64,000 nt of DNA from Rathayibacter sp. VKM Ac-2856 (lineage in GTDB: Bacteria; Actinomycetota; Actinomycetes; Actinomycetales; Microbacteriaceae). This document shows, piece after piece, positions 27,700-36,534 of the stretch (the first letter of the stretch is position 1; every line of letters starts with the position of its first letter). The position numbers were made by a program, and so were the translations under genes. The notes beneath the pieces were generated by a model. It saw nothing but the letters and a program-made list of their open reading frames with translations. It was not told where the DNA came from and ran no database searches. The stretch is from assembly GCF_013205055.1 (NCBI RefSeq), contig NZ_JABMLF010000003.1:372001-436000 (forward strand), written 5' to 3'.

Positions 27700-30600
27700 A
27701 TGAAGCCCTTCCTGCGACCGGTCGTCCTCGTGACGGCACTCGCACTCACCGTCCCGCTGCTGACGGCGCAGTCCGCCGCAGCCGCTCCGGCCGACGATCT
27801 CGTCCTCCGCTACGCGCTCGACGCGACCAGCGGCACGACCGCGGTGGACAGCTCCGGCAAGGGCCGCGACGGCACCCTCTCCGGTGGCGCCGTCGCCTCG
27901 GGCGCCGCGGGGGTGACGCTCGACGGCGTCGACGACTTCGTGAAGCTGCCGAACGACGTGCTCGCCGGCCTCAGCTCGATCACCGTCAGCACCGAGGTGC
28001 TGGTGAAGCCCTCCCAGGGCACCCCGTACTTCATCTGGGGCCTCGGCAACACGACGAACAGCGCCGGCAACGGCTACCTGTACACGACGGGCAACAGCTA
28101 CAAGGCCTCGATCGCGACCGGGAATTGGACCACCGAGCAGACCGTGAACTCGGGCGCCGACCTCGCCCGCGGCGTCTGGAAGACGCTCACCTACACGCTC
28201 GACGACGCCTCCGACACCGCGCGGCTCTACCTCGACGGCACCCAGGTCGCGCAGCAGACCGGCGTGACGATCACCCCCGGCGCCATCGGCGGCGGCAGCA
28301 CCACCGCGAACGCGATCGGCCGTTCGGTCTACACCGGCGACAAGTTCCTCGCCGGCTCGGTGCGCGACTTCCGCATCTACAGCAGCGCGCTCAGCGCCGC
28401 CGACGTCGCGACCCTCCAGGCGAGCGACGCCACCCGCACCAGCCGCGACGCCGCCGCGCTGACCCTCGGCGACCTCTCCGCCGTCACCGCGAACCTCACC
28501 CTGCCGACCACCGGCGCCAACGGCTCGGCGATCGCCTGGTCGTCCAGCAACGCCGCCGTCGTCTCCTCGAGCGGAGTCGTCACCCGGCCGGCCACGGGCA
28601 GCGCCCAGGCCGTGCTCACCGCGACCGTGACCCGCGGCTCCGCGACGCAGACCCGCACCTTCACCGCCACCGTGCCCGCGCAGAACGTGAGCGCCGACGC
28701 GCAGAAGGCGCTCGACGCGCTGAGCATCGTCAACGCCGGCGACGTCCGCGGCAACGTGACGCTGCCCGCGAAGGCCGGCTCCTTCGACGTCTCCTGGGCC
28801 TCCTCGAACCCCGCCGTCGTGAGCAGCACCGGAGTCGTCACGCGCCAGGCCGCCTCGACGCCCGTCACCCTCACCGCGACCGTCGCCGGCACCACCGCCA
28901 CCCGGCAGCTCCCGGTCACCGTGACCGCCGCTCCCGCCGGGCTCGACACCGCCTACGACGCGGGCTACCTCTGGACCCACTTCGCCTCGACCGACTACGA
29001 GAAGATCTACTTCGGCTCCAGCGCCGACGGCCTGCACTGGTCGAAGCTCAACAACGACAAGGCGGTCCTCGCCAACCTCGGCGGCACCCTCGGCGTCCGC
29101 GACCCGCACCTGGTCCGCTCCCCCACCGGTGACGAGTACTGGATCCTCGGCACCGACCTGCACGCCGAGGGCACCGCGCCCGGCGGCACCTGGGACCAGA
29201 CCAACGCGAGCAAGGACCTCGTCGTCTGGCGCTCGACCGACCTCGTGACCTGGAGCAGCCAGAGCATCGTCTTCGCCGGCTTCCCCGACGCGGGCAACGT
29301 CTGGGCCCCCGAGGCGATCTGGGACGACGTGACCGGCCAGTACTACGTCTACTGGGCCGCCCGCGACAAGACGCTGACCGGCGGAGCCTCCGCGCAGCGC
29401 GTCTACGTCTCGACTACCCGCGACTTCATGAGCTTCTCGACCCCGAAGGTCTGGCTCGACGAGAACCCGGCGGCCAACGGCGGCCCGAGCATCATCGACA
29501 CCACCATCGCCAAGGAGGGGAGCACCTACTACCGCTTCTCCACCTCCGACTGGCGCACGGTCGTCGACAAGGCCTCGAGCCTCGCCGGCCCGTGGACCCG
29601 CGTGATCGCCCGCGGCGAGGAGACGTCCCGCGGCCTCTCCGACCACCTCGAGGGACTCACCGTCTACCAGCTGCCCGACGGCCGCTGGGTCGTGATGGGC
29701 GACTCGTTCGGCTACTCCGCCTACGTCACCGACTCGCTCGCGTCGATGCAGTTCACGGCGCTGCCCGTCGGCACCACCGGCGCGAACAGCTACTCCTTCT
29801 CCAAGCCCTTCCGGCACGGCTCGGTGCTGCGGCTCTCCAGCGCCGAGGAGGCGCGCCTGAACGCGGCCTACGGCGGCACCACCGCCGGCCCGACCCCGAA
29901 GCCGGTGAACGCGAAGGGCGAGATCCTCCGCTACTCCTTCGACGGCGGCTCCGGCACGACCGTGCAGGACGTCTCCGGCAACGGCCAGAACGGCACGATC
30001 GTCTCGGGCGGCGCCTGGCAGACCGGCTCGGTGAAGCTCGACGGCACCGACGACTACATCGAGCTCCCGGACGACCTGCTCGCCGGCGTCACCGACGTCA
30101 CCGTGCAGACCGAGGTCTGGATCGATCCGGCCCAGAGCGGCGCCTACTTCGTCTACGGCCTCGGCAACACGACCAACGGCGCGGGTGACGGCTACCTCTT
30201 CACCTCCGGCAACAACTACCGCACCAGCCTCACCACCGGGAACTACACCACCGAGCAGACCGTCTCCTCCGGCTCGGCCGTGCCCCGCGGCCAGTGGGCA
30301 CAGCTGACCTACACGCTCTCCGGCACCACCGCGACGCTCTACCTCGACGGCGTCCGCGTCGGCGGCGGCACCGTCACGGCCGACCCGAAGGACATCGGCG
30401 GCGGCACGACCACGGCCAACTACATCGGCCGCTCGAACTACGACGCCGACAACCGCTTCCGCGGCCAGGTCCGCGAGTTCGCGCTCTACAACCGGGCGCT
30501 GAGCTCGGCCGAGGTGCTCGCCTCCTCGGGCAACACCACGGTGCTGGCCGACCCGACGCTCACGGGCGACGTGCTGAAGACCACGCCGATCGTGGACCAG

Positions 30601-32010
30601 GCGACCCGCACCGTCACCTTCCCGGTGAAGCCCGGCACGGACCGCTCCAAGCTGACCGCCACCTACTCCACGGCCGCGGGCGTCACCGCGAGCCCCGCCT
30701 CCGGCACCGTCCGCGACCTGCGCACACCGCAGACCGTCGTGCTGACCCCGGCCGCCGGCGGCGCGAGCACCACCTGGACGCTCAAGGCCGTCGAGATGAA
30801 GAGCCCCGTCATCCCGGGCCTCTACGCCGACCCGAACATCGCCGTCTTCGGCGACACGTACTACGTCTACGCGACGTCGGACGGCTTCCCCGGCTGGGGC
30901 GGCAAGACGTTCTACGTCTGGTCGTCGAAGAACCTGGTCGACTGGACCCGCTCCGCGGAGCCGATCCTGACCCTCGACGGCGCGAACGGGAACGTCCCGT
31001 GGGCGACCGGCAACGCCTGGGCGCCGACGATCATCGAGAAGGGCGGGAAGTACTACTTCTACTTCTCCGGCCACAACGCGGCGCTGGACCGCAAGACGAT
31101 CGGCGTCGCCGTGGCGAGCAGCCCGACGGGCCCGTTCACCGCGCAGCAGTCCCCGATGATCACCAACGCCGAGTCCGTGAACTCCGGTCAGGCGATCGAC
31201 CCGGCTGCGTTCACCGACCCGGCCACCGGCAAGAGCTACCTCTTCTGGGGCAACGGCGCACCCGTGTACGCCGAGCTCGCGGACGACATGCTCTCGGTCA
31301 AGGCGGGCACCATCAAGCGGATCAGCGGCCTGACCGACTTCCGCGAGGGCGCGTTCATGAACTACCGCAACGGGCTCTACCACCTGACCTACTCGATCGA
31401 CGACACCGGCTCCGAGAACTACAAGGTCGGCTACGCGACCTCGACGAGCATCGACGGGCCGTGGACCTACCGCGGCGTGATCCTGGAGAAGGACCCCTCG
31501 CAGGGCATCCTCGCCACCGGTCACAGCTCGATCATCACCGTCCCCGGCACCGACGACTGGTACATCGCGTACCACCGCTTCGCCATCCCGGGCGGCGACG
31601 GCCAGCACCGCGAGACGACCATCGACAAGGTGACCTTCGACCCGGCGACCGGCCTGATGCAGAAGGTCGTCCCGACCCTCACCAGCGTCAGCCCGCAGAC
31701 GGTGCCGACGGCCGCCGCGGCCATCGCGGTCACCGCCACGGCGAGCACGCGCTGCGTGCAGGGCAAGGTCGTCCTCTCGGTGGTCGCGACGAACCCGAAC
31801 GCCTTCCCGGTGAAGGTCGTCATCACCTCGACCTCGGGCTCGAAGACCTTCGCGGAGGTGGCGGCCGGGAAGTCCGTGACGCACGCCTTCACGACCCGCA
31901 CCGCCGCGCTGCCCGCCGGCTCGGCGACCGCGACGGCCACCGCGTTCGTCGCGGGCAAGCCGGCCACCGCCACCGCCACCGCGCCCTATGCGGCGGCGAG
32001 CTGCGGCTGA
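27700..32010 (+). CDS. Secreted double-GH43 arabinan-degrading enzyme with two LamG domains
   Basis: A 1436-residue exported multimodular enzyme. Order: signal peptide (to about 28); LamG-type lectin domain (30-245); two bacterial Ig-like domains (250-415); first GH43 module (415-735) with GVRDPHLV, NVWAPEAIWD and SDHLEGL as likely catalytic strands; second LamG domain (740-945); a linking beta domain (950-1035); second GH43 module (1035-1345) with GLYADPNIAV, IDPAAFTDP and REGAFMNY; and a C-terminal 90-residue domain like that of the GH43 at 1969. The two LamG domains are near-copies (VTVQTEVWIDP versus ITVSTEVLVKP). Two catalytic modules suggest combined exo- and endo- or dual linkage activity. 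ATG 27700 follows AGGAG; the frame from 27646 has no signal peptide at its start. Confidence 0.92.
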   Translation: MKPFLRPVVLVTALALTVPLLTAQSAAAAPADDLVLRYALDATSGTTAVDSSGKGRDGTLSGGAVASGAAGVTLDGVDDFVKLPNDVLAGLSSITVSTEVLVKPSQGTPYFIWGLGNTTNSAGNGYLYTTGNSYKASIATGNWTTEQTVNSGADLARGVWKTLTYTLDDASDTARLYLDGTQVAQQTGVTITPGAIGGGSTTANAIGRSVYTGDKFLAGSVRDFRIYSSALSAADVATLQASDATRTSRDAAALTLGDLSAVTANLTLPTTGANGSAIAWSSSNAAVVSSSGVVTRPATGSAQAVLTATVTRGSATQTRTFTATVPAQNVSADAQKALDALSIVNAGDVRGNVTLPAKAGSFDVSWASSNPAVVSSTGVVTRQAASTPVTLTATVAGTTATRQLPVTVTAAPAGLDTAYDAGYLWTHFASTDYEKIYFGSSADGLHWSKLNNDKAVLANLGGTLGVRDPHLVRSPTGDEYWILGTDLHAEGTAPGGTWDQTNASKDLVVWRSTDLVTWSSQSIVFAGFPDAGNVWAPEAIWDDVTGQYYVYWAARDKTLTGGASAQRVYVSTTRDFMSFSTPKVWLDENPAANGGPSIIDTTIAKEGSTYYRFSTSDWRTVVDKASSLAGPWTRVIARGEETSRGLSDHLEGLTVYQLPDGRWVVMGDSFGYSAYVTDSLASMQFTALPVGTTGANSYSFSKPFRHGSVLRLSSAEEARLNAAYGGTTAGPTPKPVNAKGEILRYSFDGGSGTTVQDVSGNGQNGTIVSGGAWQTGSVKLDGTDDYIELPDDLLAGVTDVTVQTEVWIDPAQSGAYFVYGLGNTTNGAGDGYLFTSGNNYRTSLTTGNYTTEQTVSSGSAVPRGQWAQLTYTLSGTTATLYLDGVRVGGGTVTADPKDIGGGTTTANYIGRSNYDADNRFRGQVREFALYNRALSSAEVLASSGNTTVLADPTLTGDVLKTTPIVDQATRTVTFPVKPGTDRSKLTATYSTAAGVTASPASGTVRDLRTPQTVVLTPAAGGASTTWTLKAVEMKSPVIPGLYADPNIAVFGDTYYVYATSDGFPGWGGKTFYVWSSKNLVDWTRSAEPILTLDGANGNVPWATGNAWAPTIIEKGGKYYFYFSGHNAALDRKTIGVAVASSPTGPFTAQQSPMITNAESVNSGQAIDPAAFTDPATGKSYLFWGNGAPVYAELADDMLSVKAGTIKRISGLTDFREGAFMNYRNGLYHLTYSIDDTGSENYKVGYATSTSIDGPWTYRGVILEKDPSQGILATGHSSIITVPGTDDWYIAYHRFAIPGGDGQHRETTIDKVTFDPATGLMQKVVPTLTSVSPQTVPTAAAAIAVTATASTRCVQGKVVLSVVATNPNAFPVKVVITSTSGSKTFAEVAAGKSVTHAFTTRTAALPAGSATATATAFVAGKPATATATAPYAAASCG

Positions 32011-32095
32011 CCCCCTGCTCCTCCTCTTACCCGACCACCACGAATCCACTGAACCGGACGGCGACGACGCCGTCTCGAGAACGGAGAACACCCGA

Positions 32096-32716
32096 ATGCA
32101 CACTCGATCCCTCCTCACCCGTGGCGCCGCCGGCATCGCCGGAGGCCTGCTCCTGCTCGGCGTCGCCGGCACCGCGTTCGCCGACGAGCAGCAGGGCGCC
32201 GACGACGTCGACGTCAACGTGCAGATCGCGCCGCTCACCACGCCCGGCTCACTGTCGATGACCGTCGCGAGCGACGCGACGGCGCTGACCGAGAACGGGT
32301 CCACCGGCGTCATCCGCCAGTTCACCGGAACGCTGCCCACGGTCACCGTCACCGACACCCGCGACGCCGCCGACATCCCGGACGGCGCCGGCTGGTACGT
32401 CCTGGGCACCGCCAGCGACTTCACCTCCTCGACCGGCGACATCATCGGCGCGGAGAACCTCGGCTGGGCCCCGAACCTGATCGACGGCGGCGAGTCCGGC
32501 CTGGTCGCGGAGGGCGACGTCGTCGACACCGCCATCGACGGCGGCCCCGACGGAGTCGGCCTCGTCGACCAGGAGCTCCTCGCCATCACCAACGACTCGG
32601 CCGGCGTCGCCGAGGAGGGCTCCTGGACCGCGAACGCGGCCCTGACCCTCAAGACGCCGACCACGGTCGACGCGGGCGACTACAGCTCCACGCTCACCCT
32701 CTCCCTCTTCGAGTGA
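32096..32716 (+). CDS. WxL-like secreted surface protein
   Basis: A 206-residue exported protein with a signal peptide ending FADEQ. The body resembles the WxL cell-wall-binding domain: a TVTVTDTRDAADIPDGAGWYVLGTASDFTS block and a terminal DAGDYSSTLTLSLFE strand. The W-x-L motif itself is replaced by LSL at the end, so it is a divergent member. ATG 32096 is preceded by ACGGAGAAC. It begins 85 bases after the double-GH43 gene with no strong terminator between, so it may share that transcript. The neighbouring DUF916-like gene is its expected partner. Confidence 0.75.
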   Translation: MHTRSLLTRGAAGIAGGLLLLGVAGTAFADEQQGADDVDVNVQIAPLTTPGSLSMTVASDATALTENGSTGVIRQFTGTLPTVTVTDTRDAADIPDGAGWYVLGTASDFTSSTGDIIGAENLGWAPNLIDGGESGLVAEGDVVDTAIDGGPDGVGLVDQELLAITNDSAGVAEEGSWTANAALTLKTPTTVDAGDYSSTLTLSLFE

Positions 32717-32753
32717 CCCCACCGGCGGAGTGGCCGCCTCCGGCGCCCCCGCC

Positions 32754-32985
32754 CATGCTGGTCGAGTAGCCGCCGTAGGCGGCGTATCGAGACCCACCCA
32801 CCGAACACGTGGATCTCGATACGCCCGCTGCGCGAGCTACTCGATCAGCATGTAAGGACCGCGTCCCGCGGACCGCTCCACCAGAACGCCTGAGGTCCGC
32901 ACACGACCCATGCTGGTCGAGTAGCCGCCCCCGGCGGCGTATCGAGACCCACCCGCCGAGCACCCCCGCCCCCCGGCGACGCCCC
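32754..32985. repeat. Dispersed hairpin repeats, cluster 6
   Basis: Three units are present with core stems GCCGCC-gta-GGCGGC, GCCCGC-tgc-GCGAGC (one mismatch) and GCCGCC-ccc-GGCGGC. They sit between the WxL-like and DUF916-like genes, where they could uncouple the two transcripts. Confidence 0.85.
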
Positions 32986-33017
32986 GAGACCCACCCCCCG
33001 TGAGACCCTGGACTCCC

Positions 33018-34070
33018 ATGATCGAACAGCGCCGTCCGTCCGCCCTGCTCCGCGTGCTCCTCGCCCTCGTCGCGGGCGCGCTCGCGCTCTCCGCCGCTCC
33101 CCCGGCCCTCGCCGCCGCCGCGACCGACCAGATCACCTGGGCCGTCAGCCCCGCGACCGACGGCGCCGTCGACACACGCTCGTGGGTCGAGCTCGAGCTC
33201 GATCCCGGTGCGAGCGCCGACGAGCAGGCCGCGGTCCGCAACCTCAGCGACCAGACGGTGACCTTCCGGATCGACACCGCCGACGGCTACTTCACCGACA
33301 AGGGCCGCTTCAACATGCTCCCCTCCGACCAGGAGTCGGTCGACGCGGGCACCTGGATCTCGGCCCCCGAGACCGTCACGGTCGAGCCCGGCGGCACCGG
33401 GATCGTGCCGTTCACCGTCACGGTGCCGGACAACGCCGAGCCCGGCGACCACGCCGCCGGTCTCGCCGCCTCCCTCGTCTCGGTCGGCACCGATGTCGGC
33501 GGCTCCTCCGTCGGCGTCGAGAGCCGCATCGGCTTCCGCGTGATGACCCGCGTCACCGGCGACGTCGCCCCCGCCGTCGCCGTCGAGAACCTCTCCGGCG
33601 ACTACCGCCTCTCCTGGAACCCCTTCCAGCCCGGCTCGCTCACCGTCGACGCCGAGATCGTCAACACCGGCAACGTCCGACTGCTGCTCGACGGCACCGC
33701 GAGCGCCCAGAGCGCCTCCACCCCGATCGTCGCCGCCGACGCCGCCCAGCAGGAGCTGCTCCCCGGAGACCGCCGCGCCGTCACGCTGCAGCTCGACGAC
33801 GTCTGGCCGCTCTTCGCCGTCGGCACCGACCTCACCGTCGCCCCGACCGTCGTCACCCCCGAGGGCCTCGCCCCGGTCGAGATCGCGCCGGTGACGGAGT
33901 CGACCACCACCGCCGCCGTGCCGATCCCGCAGCTGGCGGTCCTGCTCGGGATCGCCCTCATCCTGGCCGCGATCCTCGCCGGCCGCTCCCGCTCGCGCCG
34001 CCGCGTCGCCGCCCTCGTCCAGCAGGCCAAGGAGGAGGGCCGCCGCGAGGCCGCCCACTCCCCCTCCTGA
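33018..34070 (+). CDS. DUF916-like WxL-partner membrane protein
   Basis: A 350-residue protein with a signal peptide (ALAAAATDQ cleavage region) and an N-terminal DUF916-like domain: ITWAVSPATDG, SWVELELDPG, EQAAVRNLSDQTVTFRIDTADGYFTDKGRF and VEPGGTGIVPFTVTVPDNAEPGDHAAGL. A second beta domain follows. A single C-terminal helix (QLAVLLGIALILAAILAG) and a basic tail anchor it in the membrane. In Firmicutes such proteins bind WxL proteins and peptidoglycan in surface complexes linked to plant polysaccharide use. No good ribosome binding site precedes ATG 33018, and GTG 33000 is an alternative. Confidence 0.8.
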   Translation: MIEQRRPSALLRVLLALVAGALALSAAPPALAAAATDQITWAVSPATDGAVDTRSWVELELDPGASADEQAAVRNLSDQTVTFRIDTADGYFTDKGRFNMLPSDQESVDAGTWISAPETVTVEPGGTGIVPFTVTVPDNAEPGDHAAGLAASLVSVGTDVGGSSVGVESRIGFRVMTRVTGDVAPAVAVENLSGDYRLSWNPFQPGSLTVDAEIVNTGNVRLLLDGTASAQSASTPIVAADAAQQELLPGDRRAVTLQLDDVWPLFAVGTDLTVAPTVVTPEGLAPVEIAPVTESTTTAAVPIPQLAVLLGIALILAAILAGRSRSRRRVAALVQQAKEEGRREAAHSPS

Positions 34071-34096
34071 CCCGGCGCCCGTCCCTCCCCCCCCTC

Positions 34097-34157
34097 CGCG
34101 AGATGCCACTTGTGCACGCTTCCCACGGCGTGTCGCGTACGCAAGTGGCATCTCGCG
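34097..34157. repeat. GAGATGCCACTTGTGCACGC hairpin, copy 1
   Basis: Arms at 34097-34119 and 34135-34157 pair over 23 positions with two differences, around a loop containing CACGGCGTGTC. Runs of C before and G after extend the stem. The same element recurs 2.4 kb away at 36454, so the two copies flank the GH105 gene. Confidence 0.88.
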
Positions 34158-34347
34158 GGAGGGGGCTAGGCGTGGAGCCCGGGGGAGGTCTACTGTCGCG
34201 AGTGCTGCCGCTCGATGACGCGTGCTTGACCGGATCCCCGCAGATGCAGCCTCTGACTCCGGGCGTGAACTCCTCCTCCCTTCGGGCTCCAGCCCCGGAC
34301 TCCCCCTGAGCGCGGACCCTTCGCGGCGCGCACGATCTGGAGCGACC

Positions 34348-36438
34348 ATGTCGGCTCTGCGGGCGGCACTCGCCCTCCTCCTCGTCCCCCTGCTCACGGC
34401 GGGCGCCGTGCAGGCGGCGGATCCCCCCGCCGCGCCCGCGCTGCCCTCGTCCGCGTCGATCCTCGCGACGACGTCGCTGGCGGCCGACTACTACCGGCCC
34501 TCGATCCCCCTCGCGCCGCAGCAGACGCTCGCCGGCTGGTCCTGGGCGACCTTCGCCCAGGGCGAGAACGCGCTCTACGCGGCCTCGGGGAATCCCGCCT
34601 ACCTCGCCGACGGGATGACCTGGGGCGGCCTGACCTCCTGGAAGATCGCGACGAACGGCCTGGACCCCGACGATCTCAAGGCCGGCCAGGTCTACCACTC
34701 GCTGAACGAGTCCGATCCGCGCGCCTCGCTCGCCTCGATGGACGCCCGCATGGCCCAGGGCCTGGCGAGCCTTCCGCTCGATCAGTACGACTGGTCGGAC
34801 GCCCTCTTCATGGGGCTGCCGAACTGGGCGTCGTGGTCGGAGCGGACGGGCGACCCGGCGTACCTCGACAAGATGGACGCCCTCTACGCCTGGTCGCGCG
34901 ACGAGGGGGCGCTCAGCGACCGGTGCGGGGGCAGGGCCGTGCCGCAGTCGGGACTCTACGACGCCTCGGAAGGGCTCTGGTACCGCGACTGCCGGTACGT
35001 CGGAGTGCCCGATGCCGGCGGCAACAAGGTCTTCTGGGGCCGCGGCAACGGCTGGGCGATGGCGGCCATGGCCGACGTGATCAGCGCGCTCCCTGCGGGA
35101 GACGCGCGGGCCGTCCCGTACCGGGACATGCTGCGCGCGATGGCCGCCCGGGTCATCGAGCTGCAGGGCGCGGACGGGTTCTGGCGGTCCAGCCTGCTGA
35201 ACAGCAGCGCCTTCCCCGCGCCCGAGACGAGCTCGACCGCGCTGTTCGCCGCCGCGCTGGCCTCGGGGATCTCCTCCGGGACCCTCGACCGGGCGACCTA
35301 CCTGCCCGCTGTCAGCCGAGCATGGGAGGGGCTCAGGACCGTCGCGCTGAAGCCGAACGGCTTCGTCTCCGGCTGCCAGGCGGTCGGCTTCCAGCCCGCC
35401 GGGAGCTACACCGCGTCGGCCCCGCGCACCGCGCCGACAGCGACCTCGGTCGGCACCCTCCTCGCGGACTCGCCGCCCTTCTGCGTCGGCGCCTTCCTGC
35501 TCGCGGGGAGCGCGATCGCCGCTCTGGGCGGCGGGGCCGGAGCGACTCCGACGCCGACTCCGACCGCGACACCGACTCCGACACGGACGCCCACTGCGAC
35601 CGCGACACCGACCGCGACACCGACGCCCGCGCCGACCTCGACGCCCCCCGCCACCGCCGACACCGTGAAGCCGAAGGTCGTGCTGCTCACTCCGACGGCG
35701 GGCGCGGTCGTCTCCGGCACCGTCACCCTCCGCGCGACGGCGACCGACGCGTCGGGCATCCACAGCATGAGCTTCTACCTCGGCTCCACCGTGCTCGGCG
35801 CCGGTGTCCCCGGCCCGAACGGCACCTACACGCTCCCCTTCGACTCGACCCGCTACACCCCCGGCTCGTACCAGATCACGGCGAAGGCGAAGGATCCCGC
35901 GCGCAACACCGGGGTCAGCCCGACCACCCGCTTCACGATCGCCACCGCCGGCACCTCGCCGACACCGACCGCGACGGCGACTCCGACTCCCGCACCCTCG
36001 CCGTCGCCCTCGCCGACGCCGACTCCCGCGCCGACGCCGACCTCCGGCATCTCCGGACCCGGTCGGTACCAGGAGTCGTCCCCCGCCCTCACGACCATCG
36101 GCACCTGGACGACCCTGAGGGCCGCGTCCGACGACGGCGGCGGCTCGGCCTACAGCACGAACGCCACCGCGACCGCGACGATGACGTTCACCGGCACCGG
36201 AGTCCAGTGGATCAGCCGGCTCTCACCGTCCGGCGGCATCAACGAGGTCTTCCTCGACGGCGTCCGCGTCGCCCGGATCGACCGCTACAGCAGCACGACG
36301 CAGTACCGGCGGACCGTCTGGACCAGCGCGGTGCTGCCTGCGGGCGTCCACACCCTCTCGATCCGCGCCACCGCCGACCGCAACCCCGCCGCCTCCGGCA
36401 GGACCCTGCTCCTCGACGCGCTCCTCGTCACAGGCTGA
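34348..36438 (+). CDS. Secreted GH105 unsaturated rhamnogalacturonyl hydrolase
   Basis: A 696-residue exported enzyme that should remove the unsaturated uronic acid left by rhamnogalacturonan lyase, so it acts directly after the PL11 enzyme. It has a signal peptide (to about 25), then an (alpha/alpha)6-barrel (30-390) with DWSDALFMGLP (D151 likely catalytic), WGRGNGWAMAAM and TSSTALFAAAL. Two threonine/proline linkers (398-434 and 536-567) separate an Ig-like domain (435-530) and a C-terminal beta-sandwich (570-696) that looks like a carbohydrate-binding module. Most GH105 proteins are about 370-residue cytoplasmic enzymes; secretion plus extra modules is unusual. ATG 34348 follows GGAG. Confidence 0.9.
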   Translation: MSALRAALALLLVPLLTAGAVQAADPPAAPALPSSASILATTSLAADYYRPSIPLAPQQTLAGWSWATFAQGENALYAASGNPAYLADGMTWGGLTSWKIATNGLDPDDLKAGQVYHSLNESDPRASLASMDARMAQGLASLPLDQYDWSDALFMGLPNWASWSERTGDPAYLDKMDALYAWSRDEGALSDRCGGRAVPQSGLYDASEGLWYRDCRYVGVPDAGGNKVFWGRGNGWAMAAMADVISALPAGDARAVPYRDMLRAMAARVIELQGADGFWRSSLLNSSAFPAPETSSTALFAAALASGISSGTLDRATYLPAVSRAWEGLRTVALKPNGFVSGCQAVGFQPAGSYTASAPRTAPTATSVGTLLADSPPFCVGAFLLAGSAIAALGGGAGATPTPTPTATPTPTRTPTATATPTATPTPAPTSTPPATADTVKPKVVLLTPTAGAVVSGTVTLRATATDASGIHSMSFYLGSTVLGAGVPGPNGTYTLPFDSTRYTPGSYQITAKAKDPARNTGVSPTTRFTIATAGTSPTPTATATPTPAPSPSPSPTPTPAPTPTSGISGPGRYQESSPALTTIGTWTTLRAASDDGGGSAYSTNATATATMTFTGTGVQWISRLSPSGGINEVFLDGVRVARIDRYSSTTQYRRTVWTSAVLPAGVHTLSIRATADRNPAASGRTLLLDALLVTG

Positions 36439-36453
36439 CCCCCACCCCCTCCC

Positions 36454-36514
36454 CGCGAGATGCCACTTGTGCACGCTCTTCACGGCGTGTCGCGTGCACA
36501 AGTGGCATCTCGCG
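36454..36514. repeat. GAGATGCCACTTGTGCACGC hairpin, copy 2
   Basis: Two 23-base arms (36454-36476 and 36492-36514) are perfect reverse complements around a 15-base loop with CACGGCGTGTC. A long G-rich run follows. It lies just after the GH105 stop and before the convergent lipoprotein gene, so it may also act as a bidirectional terminator. Confidence 0.9.
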
Positions 36515-36534
36515 GGAGGGAGGGAGGGGGGGGG

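Noticed and set aside
27628-32664. A 1678-codon open frame on the minus strand
   Set aside because: It is the antisense shadow of the double-GH43 gene. High GC removes stop codons in the opposite frame; it has no family similarity and reads as low-complexity arginine, glycine and valine.
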